A stretch of DNA of 64,000 bases from Paraburkholderia sp. HP33-1 (GTDB lineage: Bacteria > Pseudomonadota > Gammaproteobacteria > Burkholderiales > Burkholderiaceae), in the NCBI RefSeq assembly GCF_021390595.1, contig NZ_JAJEJR010000003.1, positions 558,001-622,000 of the forward strand, given 5' to 3'. The notes under the pieces were generated by a model, which saw only the letters and a program-made list of their open reading frames with translations, was not told where the DNA came from and did no database searches. Positions 51,216 through 59,950 of this stretch are shown here, in pieces; the first letter of the stretch is position 1; the number at the start of each line of letters is the position of its first letter. Made by a program: the position numbers and the translations under genes.

Positions 51216-51233
51216 GCACTAATGTATTAGTGC
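51216..51233. promoter_or_regulatory. perfect palindrome, candidate GntR operator
   Basis: GCACTAA-TGTA-TTAGTGC has 7-bp perfect arms around a 4-base centre. It lies in the 210-bp region between the divergent dehydratase and GntR genes, 50 bp from the dehydratase start. Another partial copy, TTAGTG, follows at 51235, and GTACTAGTGCCTC lies near 51314. The size and position fit a FadR/GntR dimer site repressing both directions. Confidence 0.6.
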
Positions 51234-51375
51234 GTTAGTGGGGTAAATACGCATCTCCCGTTTTGGTGGAATTGCGCTCGCGAGCCCGCTGGAAGGGGCA
51301 GGCGTCGGCTATAGTACTAGTGCCTCAGCGGGCGGCCACGCCGGTTCCGCCTGCTTCCATGCTTCAGCTTCTGCC

Positions 51376-52080
51376 ATGAAAAACCACGCTACCTCGTCGG
51401 TGGTGAAGCGGCTCGACCGCTCCCGCCACGCCGCGCCGCAAGTATTCGAACGACTGCGCGAAATGATCCTTTCCCTCGAACTGACGCCGGGCACGGTGCT
51501 CTCGCGCACGGAACTGGCGAACCAGTACGGCTTGAGCCAGACGCCCGTGCGCGACGCGCTGATGAAGCTCGGCGAGGAAGGTCTTGTCGACATCTATCCG
51601 CAGCACGCGACGGTCGTTAGTCAGATCAACGTGACGTCCGCGTTGCAGGCGCATTTCCTGCGCCGCTCGATCGAACTGGAAGTGGTGCGTACGCTCGCGG
51701 AGCAGCGCGACGCGGCGCTGATCGCCCAGTTGCGCGCTACGATTGCGCGGCAAACGGAACTGCTCGACCTGAAGAACTACGAGCAGTTCTCGCTGCTCGA
51801 TCAGGCGTTTCATCGGCAGATGTACGAGGCGGCGGGTGTGCCGCAGCTATGGGATCTGGTGCGTCGGCTGAGCGGTCATATCGACCGGCTGCGGCGCCTC
51901 CATTTGCCGGTGGAGGGCAAGACGATGGCGGTAGTGCGAGACCATACCGAGATCGTCGATGCAATCGGCAAGGGCGATGTCGAGGCCGCGCAGGCGGCGC
52001 TGCGCAAGCATTTGTCGGGGACGCTGAACCAGATCGATCAGATCAGGACCAGTCATCCGAATTTTCTGGCGGATGAGTGA
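51376..52080 (+). CDS. GntR-family (FCD) transcriptional regulator
   Basis: A 234-residue regulator. The winged helix (residues about 18-85) has LELTPGTVLSRTELANQYGLSQTPVRDALMKLGEEGLVDIYP. The FCD domain (about 95-225) has FSLLDQAFHRQMYEAAG and DHTEIVDAIGKGDVEAAQAALRKHL, with His and Asp residues typical of the metal-binding effector pocket. It is divergent from the glucarate-type operon with a perfect palindrome between them, and so is the probable repressor responding to a sugar acid. Confidence 0.93.
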   Translation: MKNHATSSVVKRLDRSRHAAPQVFERLREMILSLELTPGTVLSRTELANQYGLSQTPVRDALMKLGEEGLVDIYPQHATVVSQINVTSALQAHFLRRSIELEVVRTLAEQRDAALIAQLRATIARQTELLDLKNYEQFSLLDQAFHRQMYEAAGVPQLWDLVRRLSGHIDRLRRLHLPVEGKTMAVVRDHTEIVDAIGKGDVEAAQAALRKHLSGTLNQIDQIRTSHPNFLADE

Positions 52081-52138
52081 GGGGGCGGGTAGGGCGGCTG
52101 CGGCCTTCCTCTCGCGTTGATCGAACATCCACCTGACC

Positions 52139-53200
52139 ATGAATTCGAGACTTAGCGCGGTATTGACTGCCCTCACCGCCGCGGCGCTGTTCGGCGCCGC
52201 GACGCCCTTGGCCAAAGCCCTGCTCGGCTCGATGTCACCGTTCATGGTCGCGGGCCTGTTCTACCTCGGGAGCGGCCTTGGCCTCGGCGTCGGCATCATC
52301 ACCCGCCGGATGCGACGGCCGCCGGCGCAAGCCGCGAATCAGCACCGGATTCGCAGAGATGAGTTGCCGTGGCTTGCCGGCGCGATCGTCGCCGGCGGTG
52401 TCGCCGGACCGGCGCTGCTGATGCTGGGTCTATCGAGCACCCCGGCCGCAACGAGTTCGCTGCTGCTGAATCTCGAAGGCGTGCTGACTGCCGTCATTGC
52501 GTGGGTGGTGTTCCGGGAGAACGTCGACCTGCAAGTGTTTCTCGGCATGGTTGCGATCGTCGCCGGAGGAGTGATGTTGTCCTGGACACCCGGAGAAGCG
52601 GGTGTGCCTGCCGGTGCGCTGCTGATCGTCGGAGCATGTCTGTGCTGGGCGGTCGACAACAATCTCACGCGCAAGGTGTCCGCGAATGACGCGATGGTGA
52701 TCGCCTGCCTGAAAGGTCTGATCGCCGGTCCCGTGAATCTTGTGATCGCTTTTGCGACCGGAGCATCACTGCCGCCAGCCATCACACTGGGTGCTGCCAT
52801 GCTCACAGGGCTTGCCGGCTACGGAGTGAGTCTTGTTCTATTCGTCGTCGCGCTTCGTCAGCTTGGGACGGCACGGACCGGCGCCTACTTCTCGGTTGCG
52901 CCGTTGTTTGGGGTCGGCATTTCGCTGCTTATCTGGCCGGAGCAGCCGTCCGTCATCTTCTGGATTGCCGCGGCGTTGATGGCGCTTGGCATCTGGCTTC
53001 ATGTACGCGAGCGGCACGAGCATGAGCATAGGCACGAACTGATGGAGCACTCGCACCGGCACCGGCATGACGAACATCACCAGCACGAACACGATTTTCC
53101 GTATGACGGTGACGAGCCCCACACCCATCCCCACGTCCATCTGCCCATCACGCATTCGCACGCGCATTTCCCGGATATTCACCATCGTCATCAGCATTAG
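52139..53200 (+). CDS. EamA/DMT-family transporter with a His-rich C-terminal tail
   Basis: A 353-residue protein. Residues 1-290 hold about ten hydrophobic segments in two EamA halves, with the characteristic TPLAKALLGSMSPFMVAGLFYLG start, and SSLLLNLEGVLTAVIAWVVFRE. The final 61 residues contain 23 His, mostly as HxH and HH pairs, with interspersed Asp and Glu, and would lie on one side of the membrane. Such tails bind nickel, zinc or cobalt in metal transporters. A metal export or storage role is plausible, though DMT proteins usually carry metabolites. No operon partner is evident; the GntR gene ends 58 bp upstream. Confidence 0.85.
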   Translation: MNSRLSAVLTALTAAALFGAATPLAKALLGSMSPFMVAGLFYLGSGLGLGVGIITRRMRRPPAQAANQHRIRRDELPWLAGAIVAGGVAGPALLMLGLSSTPAATSSLLLNLEGVLTAVIAWVVFRENVDLQVFLGMVAIVAGGVMLSWTPGEAGVPAGALLIVGACLCWAVDNNLTRKVSANDAMVIACLKGLIAGPVNLVIAFATGASLPPAITLGAAMLTGLAGYGVSLVLFVVALRQLGTARTGAYFSVAPLFGVGISLLIWPEQPSVIFWIAAALMALGIWLHVRERHEHEHRHELMEHSHRHRHDEHHQHEHDFPYDGDEPHTHPHVHLPITHSHAHFPDIHHRHQH

Positions 53201-53397
53201 TCAGTCAATCGGCACGGCTGGGTGTCGGCTATTCGGCCACGCCCGGCGGGCCGAAAGCTCAAGTTCAATAGTTCGGAACCCTTTCGTATTCAACCGAGGC
53301 GCTCCCATCGGCACAGGTTTAGACTTAAGTGGCGAAGCAGCCGGCCCGCGAGCGCAGGAACGCGGCACTTTAGTCTTCTTGCTTGATACCTACGACC

Positions 53398-54417
53398 ATG
53401 CGGCGATCGACTGTCGGGATTCTGATTGCCCTGGCTATATACGCCCTGGGTTACGCGATGACCACCGGCAACATCGGCCTCGCGCAGGCACAAGCACAGC
53501 CGCCGTCGTTCGAGAGCTTCGCCGTTCCGACCGGCAGTGCGCCGCATGACGTCGCGCCGGCGCATGACGGCACCGTGTGGTACACCGCGCAGGCGCAGGG
53601 AGCGCTCGGGCGACTGGACCCGCGCAGCGGCAAAATCGACAAAATTGCGCTCGGCGCCGGATCGGCCCCGCATGGTGTTATCGTCGGTCCCGATAGCGCG
53701 GCGTGGGTCACCGACGGCGGCCTGAACGCGATTGTGCGCGTCGATCCGAAGACGCTCGCCGTCACGCGTTTTCCGCTGCCCAAGGACCGGCCGGATGCCA
53801 ATCTGAACACCGCCGTGTTCGACAAGCAGGGGCATCTGTGGTTTACCGGGCAAAGTGGCATCTACGGCGAGCTCGATCCCGAGCGAGCCCGAATGCGCGT
53901 CTTTGATGCACCACGCGGCCCAGGGGCCTACGGTATCTGCGTGACCCGCTCAGGGGAGCTGTATTTCGCGTCACTGGCGGGGAATTATCTCGGTCACATC
54001 GACCCCGCGACGGGTGCGGCGCAGGTCATCGACCCGCCAACGTCGAAGCAGGGCGCGCGCCGCGTCTGGTCCGATTCCAGGGGGCGCGTCTGGGTCAGCG
54101 AGTGGAACGCCGGCAAGGTCGGCGTATTCGATCCCGCCACGCATCAATGGCGCGAATGGCGACTGCCCGGCGACGATCCGCACGCGTATGCGATTTTTGT
54201 CGACGACCAGGATATCGTCTGGCTCAGTGAATGGAGCGCTAACGCGCTAGTGCGCTTTGACCCGCGTGCCGAGCGGTTCGACGTGTTGCCGCTGCCGCGT
54301 GACCACGCGAACGTGCGTGAGATGATGGGCCGTCCGGGCGAGGTGTGGCTGTCCGAGTCGGGTACCGATCACCTGTTGCTCTACAGGTCCCGTGTGGCCG
54401 ATGTGAGAGGGCAGTGA
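53398..54417 (+). CDS. Vgb (virginiamycin B lyase)-like beta-propeller, exported
   Basis: A 339-residue protein from ATG 53398. Residues 1-32 are a signal peptide with hydrophobic core IALAIYALGYA and AQAQAQ site. The rest has about six to seven repeats of the type GxVWxxxxxxGxLGRLDPxxG (for example TVWYTAQAQGALGRLDPRSG and RVWVSEWNAGKVGVFDP), a propeller of the streptogramin-lyase family. Vgb opens the streptogramin B ring, but most relatives in environmental bacteria have unknown roles. Here the export signal, unlike cytoplasmic Vgb, argues for a periplasmic activity. Confidence 0.85.
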   Translation: MRRSTVGILIALAIYALGYAMTTGNIGLAQAQAQPPSFESFAVPTGSAPHDVAPAHDGTVWYTAQAQGALGRLDPRSGKIDKIALGAGSAPHGVIVGPDSAAWVTDGGLNAIVRVDPKTLAVTRFPLPKDRPDANLNTAVFDKQGHLWFTGQSGIYGELDPERARMRVFDAPRGPGAYGICVTRSGELYFASLAGNYLGHIDPATGAAQVIDPPTSKQGARRVWSDSRGRVWVSEWNAGKVGVFDPATHQWREWRLPGDDPHAYAIFVDDQDIVWLSEWSANALVRFDPRAERFDVLPLPRDHANVREMMGRPGEVWLSESGTDHLLLYRSRVADVRGQ

Positions 54418-54432
54418 CGACGCAAAAACGGC

Positions 54433-54852
54433 CTACAGCAGCTGAAGTGTTCGCGGATCGGCTTCTCCGCCGAAATACTTGCGCAAAGCTTCGACGAATA
54501 CTTCGTTGTCGTTCGTGGCGCGTGCAAACAGGCTGACGGACGAGCGAAACTTGAGGTCATCCGGATACCCGAAAATTTCCTCGATGGAGCGGTCGCTGAC
54601 GAGGTTGACCAGTTGCGTCGTTTCGCGCAGCCGTGGACCGAGTATCGGGTGGTGCAGATAGGCTTGCGCTTCGGCTAGCGACGCAAGCGCGAATCGCTGC
54701 GCCATTGCGCTGGTTCCGAGCCCCTGTATTTGAGGAAACACGAACCACATCCAGTGGCTTCGCTTACGTCCATGCCTCAATTCGTCGCATACCTGGGCAT
54801 ACACCGGATCCTGGGCATCGACAAAGCGCTGAAGGTCATAGGGATCGTCCAT
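54433..54852 (-). CDS. DUF1810 family protein
   Basis: A 139-residue cytoplasmic protein starting at ATG 54852. It has the family pattern: an early YDLQRFVDAQDPVYAQVCDELRHGRKRSHWMWFVFPQI, then LGTSAMAQRFALASLAEAQAYLHHPILGPRLRE and the closing KFRSSVSLFARA. Length fits the family (about 140). Function unknown. It runs convergently with the Vgb-like gene, with 15 bp between the stops. Confidence 0.92.
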   Translation of the reverse strand: MDDPYDLQRFVDAQDPVYAQVCDELRHGRKRSHWMWFVFPQIQGLGTSAMAQRFALASLAEAQAYLHHPILGPRLRETTQLVNLVSDRSIEEIFGYPDDLKFRSSVSLFARATNDNEVFVEALRKYFGGEADPRTLQLL

Positions 54853-54999
54853 TTCGTACTCCGCTCGTACTCCGGCTGATACCGGCGTGGAGACTTCTGA
54901 ACAGTGTGAAAGGAGACATACGAGTTCGGCTGCCGGCCGCATACTATTCAGATGATACGTCGATCGTGGAGCGGTCCCCTGACCTTTCGGAGACATACC

Positions 55000-55680
55000 A
55001 TGCGCAAACTCATCATGGGCATCGTCGAATTCCGCGAGAAAATGCTGCCCCAATACGCGCAGAGGTTCAGCGAACTGGCGCTCGCGCAGACACCTGATGC
55101 TCTTTTCATCACGTGTTCGGACAGCCGGGTTGTGCCGGACCTGCTTGCCTCGACCCATCCGGGCGATCTGTTCACGATGCGCAACGTCGGCAACCTGATA
55201 CCACCGGCGACTGCGGACGGCGTCTCTACTGGTGATCTTTCCGAGGCGAGCGCGATCGAGTACGCAGTGCTGGTGTTAAAAGTCGCGAATATTGTTGTGT
55301 GCGGGCATTCCGAGTGCGGTGCAATGAAGTCCGTGTATACGCGCAACGCCAAGCTGAAAGCGCCGAACCTCGATAAATGGCTGTACCACGCCAACAACGC
55401 AGCGTTTCGCCTCGAACACGAAGGTCCGCTCGACGAAAGTCTGAAGCCGCACGATCAATTGTCGCAACTCAACGTGCTTGTGCAGATTGAGCATTTGATG
55501 ACATACCCGATCGTCCGCCAGCAGGTCGCTGCCGGGGCACTGGTACTGAGCGGCTGGTGGTTCGACATTGCGACTGGCGACATGTATGCCTATGAGCGCG
55601 CGAGCCGCTCTTTCACGGTCATCGACCGCGCAATGGCTGAGCGGATGATTACGCGCCTTGCGTCACGGGCAAAGGCATAA
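55000..55680 (+). CDS. beta-class carbonic anhydrase
   Basis: A 226-residue enzyme from ATG 55000, preceded by CGGAGA. Zinc ligands are Cys in ITCSDSRVVPD (about 39, with the Asp/Arg dyad), His in CGHSECGA (about 102) and Cys in the same motif (about 105). It hydrates carbon dioxide to bicarbonate in the cytoplasm, supporting carboxylases. The gene is divergent from DUF1810 and upstream of a CYTH-CHAD gene (60 bp). Confidence 0.93.
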   Translation: MRKLIMGIVEFREKMLPQYAQRFSELALAQTPDALFITCSDSRVVPDLLASTHPGDLFTMRNVGNLIPPATADGVSTGDLSEASAIEYAVLVLKVANIVVCGHSECGAMKSVYTRNAKLKAPNLDKWLYHANNAAFRLEHEGPLDESLKPHDQLSQLNVLVQIEHLMTYPIVRQQVAAGALVLSGWWFDIATGDMYAYERASRSFTVIDRAMAERMITRLASRAKA

Positions 55681-55740
55681 CGTCGGCAGCCGCGCGGATC
55701 TGATGTAGTGTGATAGTTCCGAGCGTACACGGGGATCCTT

Positions 55741-57270
55741 ATGGAGCGGGAGCTAAAGCTAAGGGTCGCGAAAGAAGGTCTTGACGCGTTGCGTCACGCG
55801 CCTCTGCTCGCAAAAGCGAACAGCGCGCCCGAGGCTCCTCAACTGCTGACGAGCACGTATTTCGACACGCCCGCGCTCGCGTTTCATGGGATCAAGGCTT
55901 CGCTGCGGGTGCGTACCGTCGGCAACGACAGAGTGCAGACGTTGAAGGTGGAGAGGGCGGTGCACGTGGGACTTTTCGACAGGGACGAGTTCGAGGTGCC
56001 GGTCGAGAGCGACGTCCCCGATCTCAAGCGACTGCACGATCAGGTTCCTGCTGACACCGAGTGCGGCAAGCTGATTCGCGACGAAAGCATTGCCGCGCAG
56101 CTGGAACCAGTGTTTGTCACGCGAATCAACCGATCGGTCTTTCCTCTGCGCATACCGTCCGGTGACGAACTCGAGATCGCGCTCGACGAGGGGACCGTCG
56201 ACGCGAAGTCGGGTTCGGTGCCCATCGCTGCGGTAGAACTGGAACTGAAGCAGGGAGAGCCGGAAAGCCTGTACAACGTCGCGCTCGAGTTGCTCGAAGC
56301 CGTGCCGCTGCGCATCGATCATCTCAGCAAGGCTGATCTCGGATACGCACTGCTTGGAACCGGGCACGGCAAGGCGGTCAAGGCGCAACCGGTGCAACTG
56401 GACAAACGTGCTTCTGTCGAGGACGCATTCTCCGCTATCGCGCGCAACTGTCTGGATCAGGTTCAAGCGAACGAATGCGGAGTCGTGTCCGGCCACGATC
56501 CGTCGAGCGTTCATCAGATGCGCGTGGGGCTTCGTCGTTTGCGTTCGGCCTTTGACCTGTTTGCGAAGGTCATTCCCGCATCTGCCGGCCTAGACGAGGA
56601 ATTGCGCTGGATTGCCTCGGAACTGGGTGCCGCGCGCGATTGGGAAGTGCTGGCGGGATCGACGCTTGATCATGCCGGCATCAATGGCAATGCGGACGAG
56701 ATCCTGCCTGTCAGGCAGGCGTGCGAAAAGATTGCCGTCGACAACCGCGAGCGCGCCGCTGCCGCGGTCGAGTCGGTTCGCTACACGCGGCTTGCGCTCC
56801 AGCTCGCGCTCTGGTTGAACCGGAAGGGTTGGCGAGACGGCATGTCCGACGAACAGCGCGAAGAGATCGGCAGCCCAGCGAAGCAGTTCGCCGAGGATGT
56901 TCTGCGTCGCCGGCACAGGAAACTGATCAAGCGCGGCAAGGGCCTCGCGGATCTCGACGATCATCTTCGTCATCGCGCCCGCATCGCAGCAAAGAAAGTT
57001 CGCTATGCCACCGAGTTTTTCGCGTCGCTGTTCCCGAGGCGGGCCGTCTGCCACTATGTCGACGCGCTGAGCGCGCTTCAGGATGATCTGGGCTGGCGCA
57101 ACGACGCGGTTGTCGCGCATCAGCTTCTGACGGCGCTATCGCGAACTTCCCCCGAGTCGGTGTCAGGCGCGGCCTTTGTGCGAGGCTTTCTCGCTTCTCG
57201 CGTCGCTGCGGATCATCGGACTCTGAAGAAACTATGGAAGCGTTTCAGACGCCTGTCACCACCGCGCTAG
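55741..57270 (+). CDS. CYTH-CHAD domain protein (inorganic triphosphatase-like)
   Basis: A 509-residue protein. The N-terminal CYTH domain (residues about 1-205) begins with ERELKL, the ExExK triphosphate-binding motif, and later has paired acidic/basic strands (VELELKQGEPESL). After a linker, the CHAD domain (about 225-505) is helical with conserved His and basic residues (SSVHQMRVGLRRLRSAFDLF, RHRARIAAKKVRYATEFF). CYTH enzymes cleave inorganic triphosphate or act on nucleotides; CHAD domains bind polyphosphate. Located between carbonic anhydrase and a PstS gene, it points to phosphate/polyphosphate metabolism. Confidence 0.92.
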   Translation: MERELKLRVAKEGLDALRHAPLLAKANSAPEAPQLLTSTYFDTPALAFHGIKASLRVRTVGNDRVQTLKVERAVHVGLFDRDEFEVPVESDVPDLKRLHDQVPADTECGKLIRDESIAAQLEPVFVTRINRSVFPLRIPSGDELEIALDEGTVDAKSGSVPIAAVELELKQGEPESLYNVALELLEAVPLRIDHLSKADLGYALLGTGHGKAVKAQPVQLDKRASVEDAFSAIARNCLDQVQANECGVVSGHDPSSVHQMRVGLRRLRSAFDLFAKVIPASAGLDEELRWIASELGAARDWEVLAGSTLDHAGINGNADEILPVRQACEKIAVDNRERAAAAVESVRYTRLALQLALWLNRKGWRDGMSDEQREEIGSPAKQFAEDVLRRRHRKLIKRGKGLADLDDHLRHRARIAAKKVRYATEFFASLFPRRAVCHYVDALSALQDDLGWRNDAVVAHQLLTALSRTSPESVSGAAFVRGFLASRVAADHRTLKKLWKRFRRLSPPR

Positions 57271-57432
57271 CTGGGCAGCGCGGTCGTTGCGCGTTCAATC
57301 GCGAAACCGTCCGGACGACACGCAAAACGCGACGCAATCGATAGCACGATTCAATTGGAATTCGACCTGTCAACGTTCTGTAATGGGCCGTATTCAGCGA
57401 TGTCCCGGTACAAGAACCGACGGGAGACATTT

Positions 57433-58470
57433 GTGAAAGCATTGGGCGCCGTCATGGCTGTTCTGATTGGCTGTTCATGCGCCGCCACGGCCTATGCAGC
57501 CGATATTACGGGAGCCGGCAGTACGTTCGCCGCTCCTCTCTACACGCGGTGGGCCGCCGACTACCAGAAGTCGGGCGGAAGCAAAGTGATCTATCAGGGC
57601 ACGGGTTCATCCGCTGGACTCAAAGAGGTCATCGCCCGGGAAGTCGACTTTGCAGGATCGGACGCGCCACTGACCGACGATCAACTGACCCAAAACGGCT
57701 TGCGGCAATTTCCGACCGTGATCGGCGGCGTGGTGCCGGTCGTCAATCTTCCGGGGCTCAAAGCCGGCGAAGTGATGCTGACGGGGCCGGTCATCGCCGA
57801 AATTTTTCTTGGCAAGATTCAGTTCTGGGACGACCCCGCGATCGTACGGCTGAACCCAAAGATCAAGATGCCCAATTATCCGATTGCGGTGGTGCGTCGC
57901 CAGGATGGCTCGGGCACGACGCTCATCTGGACTCACTACCTCGCGCAGGTGAGTCCGGAATGGAAGCGCAGGGTCGGCGAGGGCACTAGCGTGCGATGGC
58001 CGCTCGGCATCGGCGGCAAAGGCAACGAGGGCGTTGCCACGTACGTCGGCTATCTGCCTGGCGCAATAGGCTATGTCGCGTGGGATTTCACGAAACAGAA
58101 TCGCCTGAGGTACCTTGCCTTGACCAATGCGGCGGGCTACGTCGTTCAGCCAGGCGCCCCAACGTTCAAGGCAGCGGCGGCGAGTGCCGACTGGTCGGGC
58201 TCACTCTCTCAATTGCTGACCAACCAGCCGGGCAAGGATGCCTGGCCGGTAATGGGCGCGACCTATGTGTTGCTTCCCGCAACGCCGGTCAAGCCGGGCC
58301 ACGACGAAGCCACATTGAAGTTTTTCGACTGGGCGTTCAGTCATGGCGGACCGACGATCAGCGCGCTGGACTACGTCCCTCTCCCAGACCCGGTCGTGAC
58401 GAAGATCCGCTCGCAATGGTCCGCCAATGCGGACGAAAAGACGGTGCACAAAGCGCTCGCGGTCCCATGA
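57433..58470 (+). CDS. pstS: phosphate ABC transporter substrate-binding protein (PstS)
   Basis: About 345 residues from GTG 57433, which has GGGAGA at good spacing; ATG 57400 in frame is possible. The signal peptide follows (KALGAVMAVLIGCSCAATAYA). The mature start DITGAGSTFAAPLYTRWAADY is a PstS hallmark, with GSSAGLKEVIAREVDFAGSDAPL and RQDGSGTTLIWTHYLA forming the phosphate site. No pstCAB follows, so this is either an additional PstS or a stand-alone sensor. It lies 162 bp after the CYTH-CHAD gene and may respond to the same phosphate signal. Confidence 0.92.
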   Translation: MKALGAVMAVLIGCSCAATAYAADITGAGSTFAAPLYTRWAADYQKSGGSKVIYQGTGSSAGLKEVIAREVDFAGSDAPLTDDQLTQNGLRQFPTVIGGVVPVVNLPGLKAGEVMLTGPVIAEIFLGKIQFWDDPAIVRLNPKIKMPNYPIAVVRRQDGSGTTLIWTHYLAQVSPEWKRRVGEGTSVRWPLGIGGKGNEGVATYVGYLPGAIGYVAWDFTKQNRLRYLALTNAAGYVVQPGAPTFKAAAASADWSGSLSQLLTNQPGKDAWPVMGATYVLLPATPVKPGHDEATLKFFDWAFSHGGPTISALDYVPLPDPVVTKIRSQWSANADEKTVHKALAVP

Positions 58471-58551
58471 GCCAGGGGCTGCCCTGGTATCGCCGCGGGC
58501 AGGCTGCGCGGCGTAGTATGGCTTTATGCGACGTGCATACAGGGGCCTACG

Positions 58552-59262
58552 ATGTACCAGAGCTCGATAAAACATTGTCGTCAGGACGAGTGGAGTGAGC
58601 TTGTCCTGATCGTGATGAAGACGAGCCTGTCGGTGGCCCACGAACTGCGATTGCCACCTGACGCAGTTCTAGACTGTGCGGCCAGGCATTTGCACTTCCG
58701 GGACTTCCCGTGTTTTGCGTGGGCGATGCAGGGCGCTGCGCGCGCGCACGCGTGCTGTTGCGGGCGCGACGCCATTCGCCCCGCGGATGTTGCTTACCTC
58801 AAGACCCTCGCCGCGCACCACGATATCAACAGGAACGCGCTCGCGTGTATGCCGGCGATGCACACAGTCGGCCTTCAGGGCCATGTTGGAGTGCCTGATC
58901 AGGTGTACGAAAAGGTCGAAGCGGCCATTCAGAAGCTGAAGGACGACGTGCAGCGCGTCTTTTCTCCGGGGAGCGGCGTTTTCAGCAGGGCGGACATCGA
59001 AGGCGCAGCGGGCTTCGCAAAGGCGCTCGGGGCGATCATGCCCGCCGGCGACAATCCGGACGCCTTCGAGCGCACGTTTGCCACGGTTTTGCACGTGCGA
59101 TTTTCCGCACAACTCCACCTCGTGCCTGGCGACACGGATCACGTATTGCGTGTTCTGGGTGTCGATCGACTTCTGACGTCGGGGCATCTGCCGTCTGCGC
59201 CGACCGGATGGATGCAGCGCGTCAAAGACGCGGTGCATGACCATGACAGGTTGCACGGCTAA
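58552..59262 (+). CDS. protein of unknown function, Cys/His-rich N-terminal half
   Basis: About 236 residues from ATG 58552 (an in-frame ATG at 58615 would give 215). There is no signal peptide. The N-terminal half has HACCCGRDA and further His/Cys, and PADVAYLKTLAAHHDI, which might bind a metal. The C-terminal half is helical with EKVEAAIQKLKDDVQRVFSPG and an LHVRFSAQLHLVPGDTDHVLRVLG stretch. I do not recognise the family. It follows PstS by 81 bp and could share its transcript. Confidence 0.55.
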   Translation: MYQSSIKHCRQDEWSELVLIVMKTSLSVAHELRLPPDAVLDCAARHLHFRDFPCFAWAMQGAARAHACCCGRDAIRPADVAYLKTLAAHHDINRNALACMPAMHTVGLQGHVGVPDQVYEKVEAAIQKLKDDVQRVFSPGSGVFSRADIEGAAGFAKALGAIMPAGDNPDAFERTFATVLHVRFSAQLHLVPGDTDHVLRVLGVDRLLTSGHLPSAPTGWMQRVKDAVHDHDRLHG

Positions 59263-59950
59263 GACGGTGTCGCGGCGGTTTTTGTCGCGCACCGGGTATC
59301 TTCCTTCTGTGATCGTGCGGTTCTTGCGGCATTGCGCAATGGCGATGGACCGCAGGCGGCGGCCCTCGTCGCGAGGCATATCCACGATAGCCGCGATCGG
59401 CTGTTGAAGCTGCTGACAGAAGGCCACCGTAGCCTGAGGGCACGTGGGCTCGCAGTCAGGCGGCGCTGATTGCGTCAAGACTTCGCTAAACGTATAAGAC
59501 AAAAAAGTTAAAGGAGACGATTCACGCCAATCAGCAAAAGACCATGCCCATCTCCGGCCGAGAAATCGAAAAGTTCAGGAACTCATGTGCGAGATCGCCT
59601 CGTCTTGCAATCTGCGCTCAGTAACATATGCTCATTTGCAGAGCGCGTTTAAGGTTCTTTTTCCGGAACCACGGTGCAAGGGAGTGCCCACAGGCGCAAG
59701 GCGTCCCGGCAAAGCAAAACAGCGCCGTCGCAGCGCGCCTGACGTGTCTCCGTTCACCCGTGAAGCGTTCGCATGAGTGGTGGACTCGATCTTCAACCAG
59801 TATGCGAAATGGCTAGACGTGGCTGATTCAAATGCTGGCGTACCGCTTCCGCAATCATGAAATCAGGTTTCTGTCACTGACGCGTTGGTGATGTGCGCCG
59901 CTCGCGTGTCGGTGAACGGCGCGAACATCAATATATAAGGAGTCCTGGAG
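59263..59950. other. 688-bp stretch with no supported gene
   Basis: Short open frames are Arg-rich and lack ribosome-binding sites or domain features. The last bases (AAGGAGTCCTGGAG) form the ribosome-binding region of the PTS gene. The promoter of the PTS operon is expected here, but I see no clear operator. Confidence 0.45.

Noticed and set aside
59581..59816. Small open frames before the PTS operon
   Set aside because: They have no ribosome-binding site, no recognisable motif and basic low-complexity composition.
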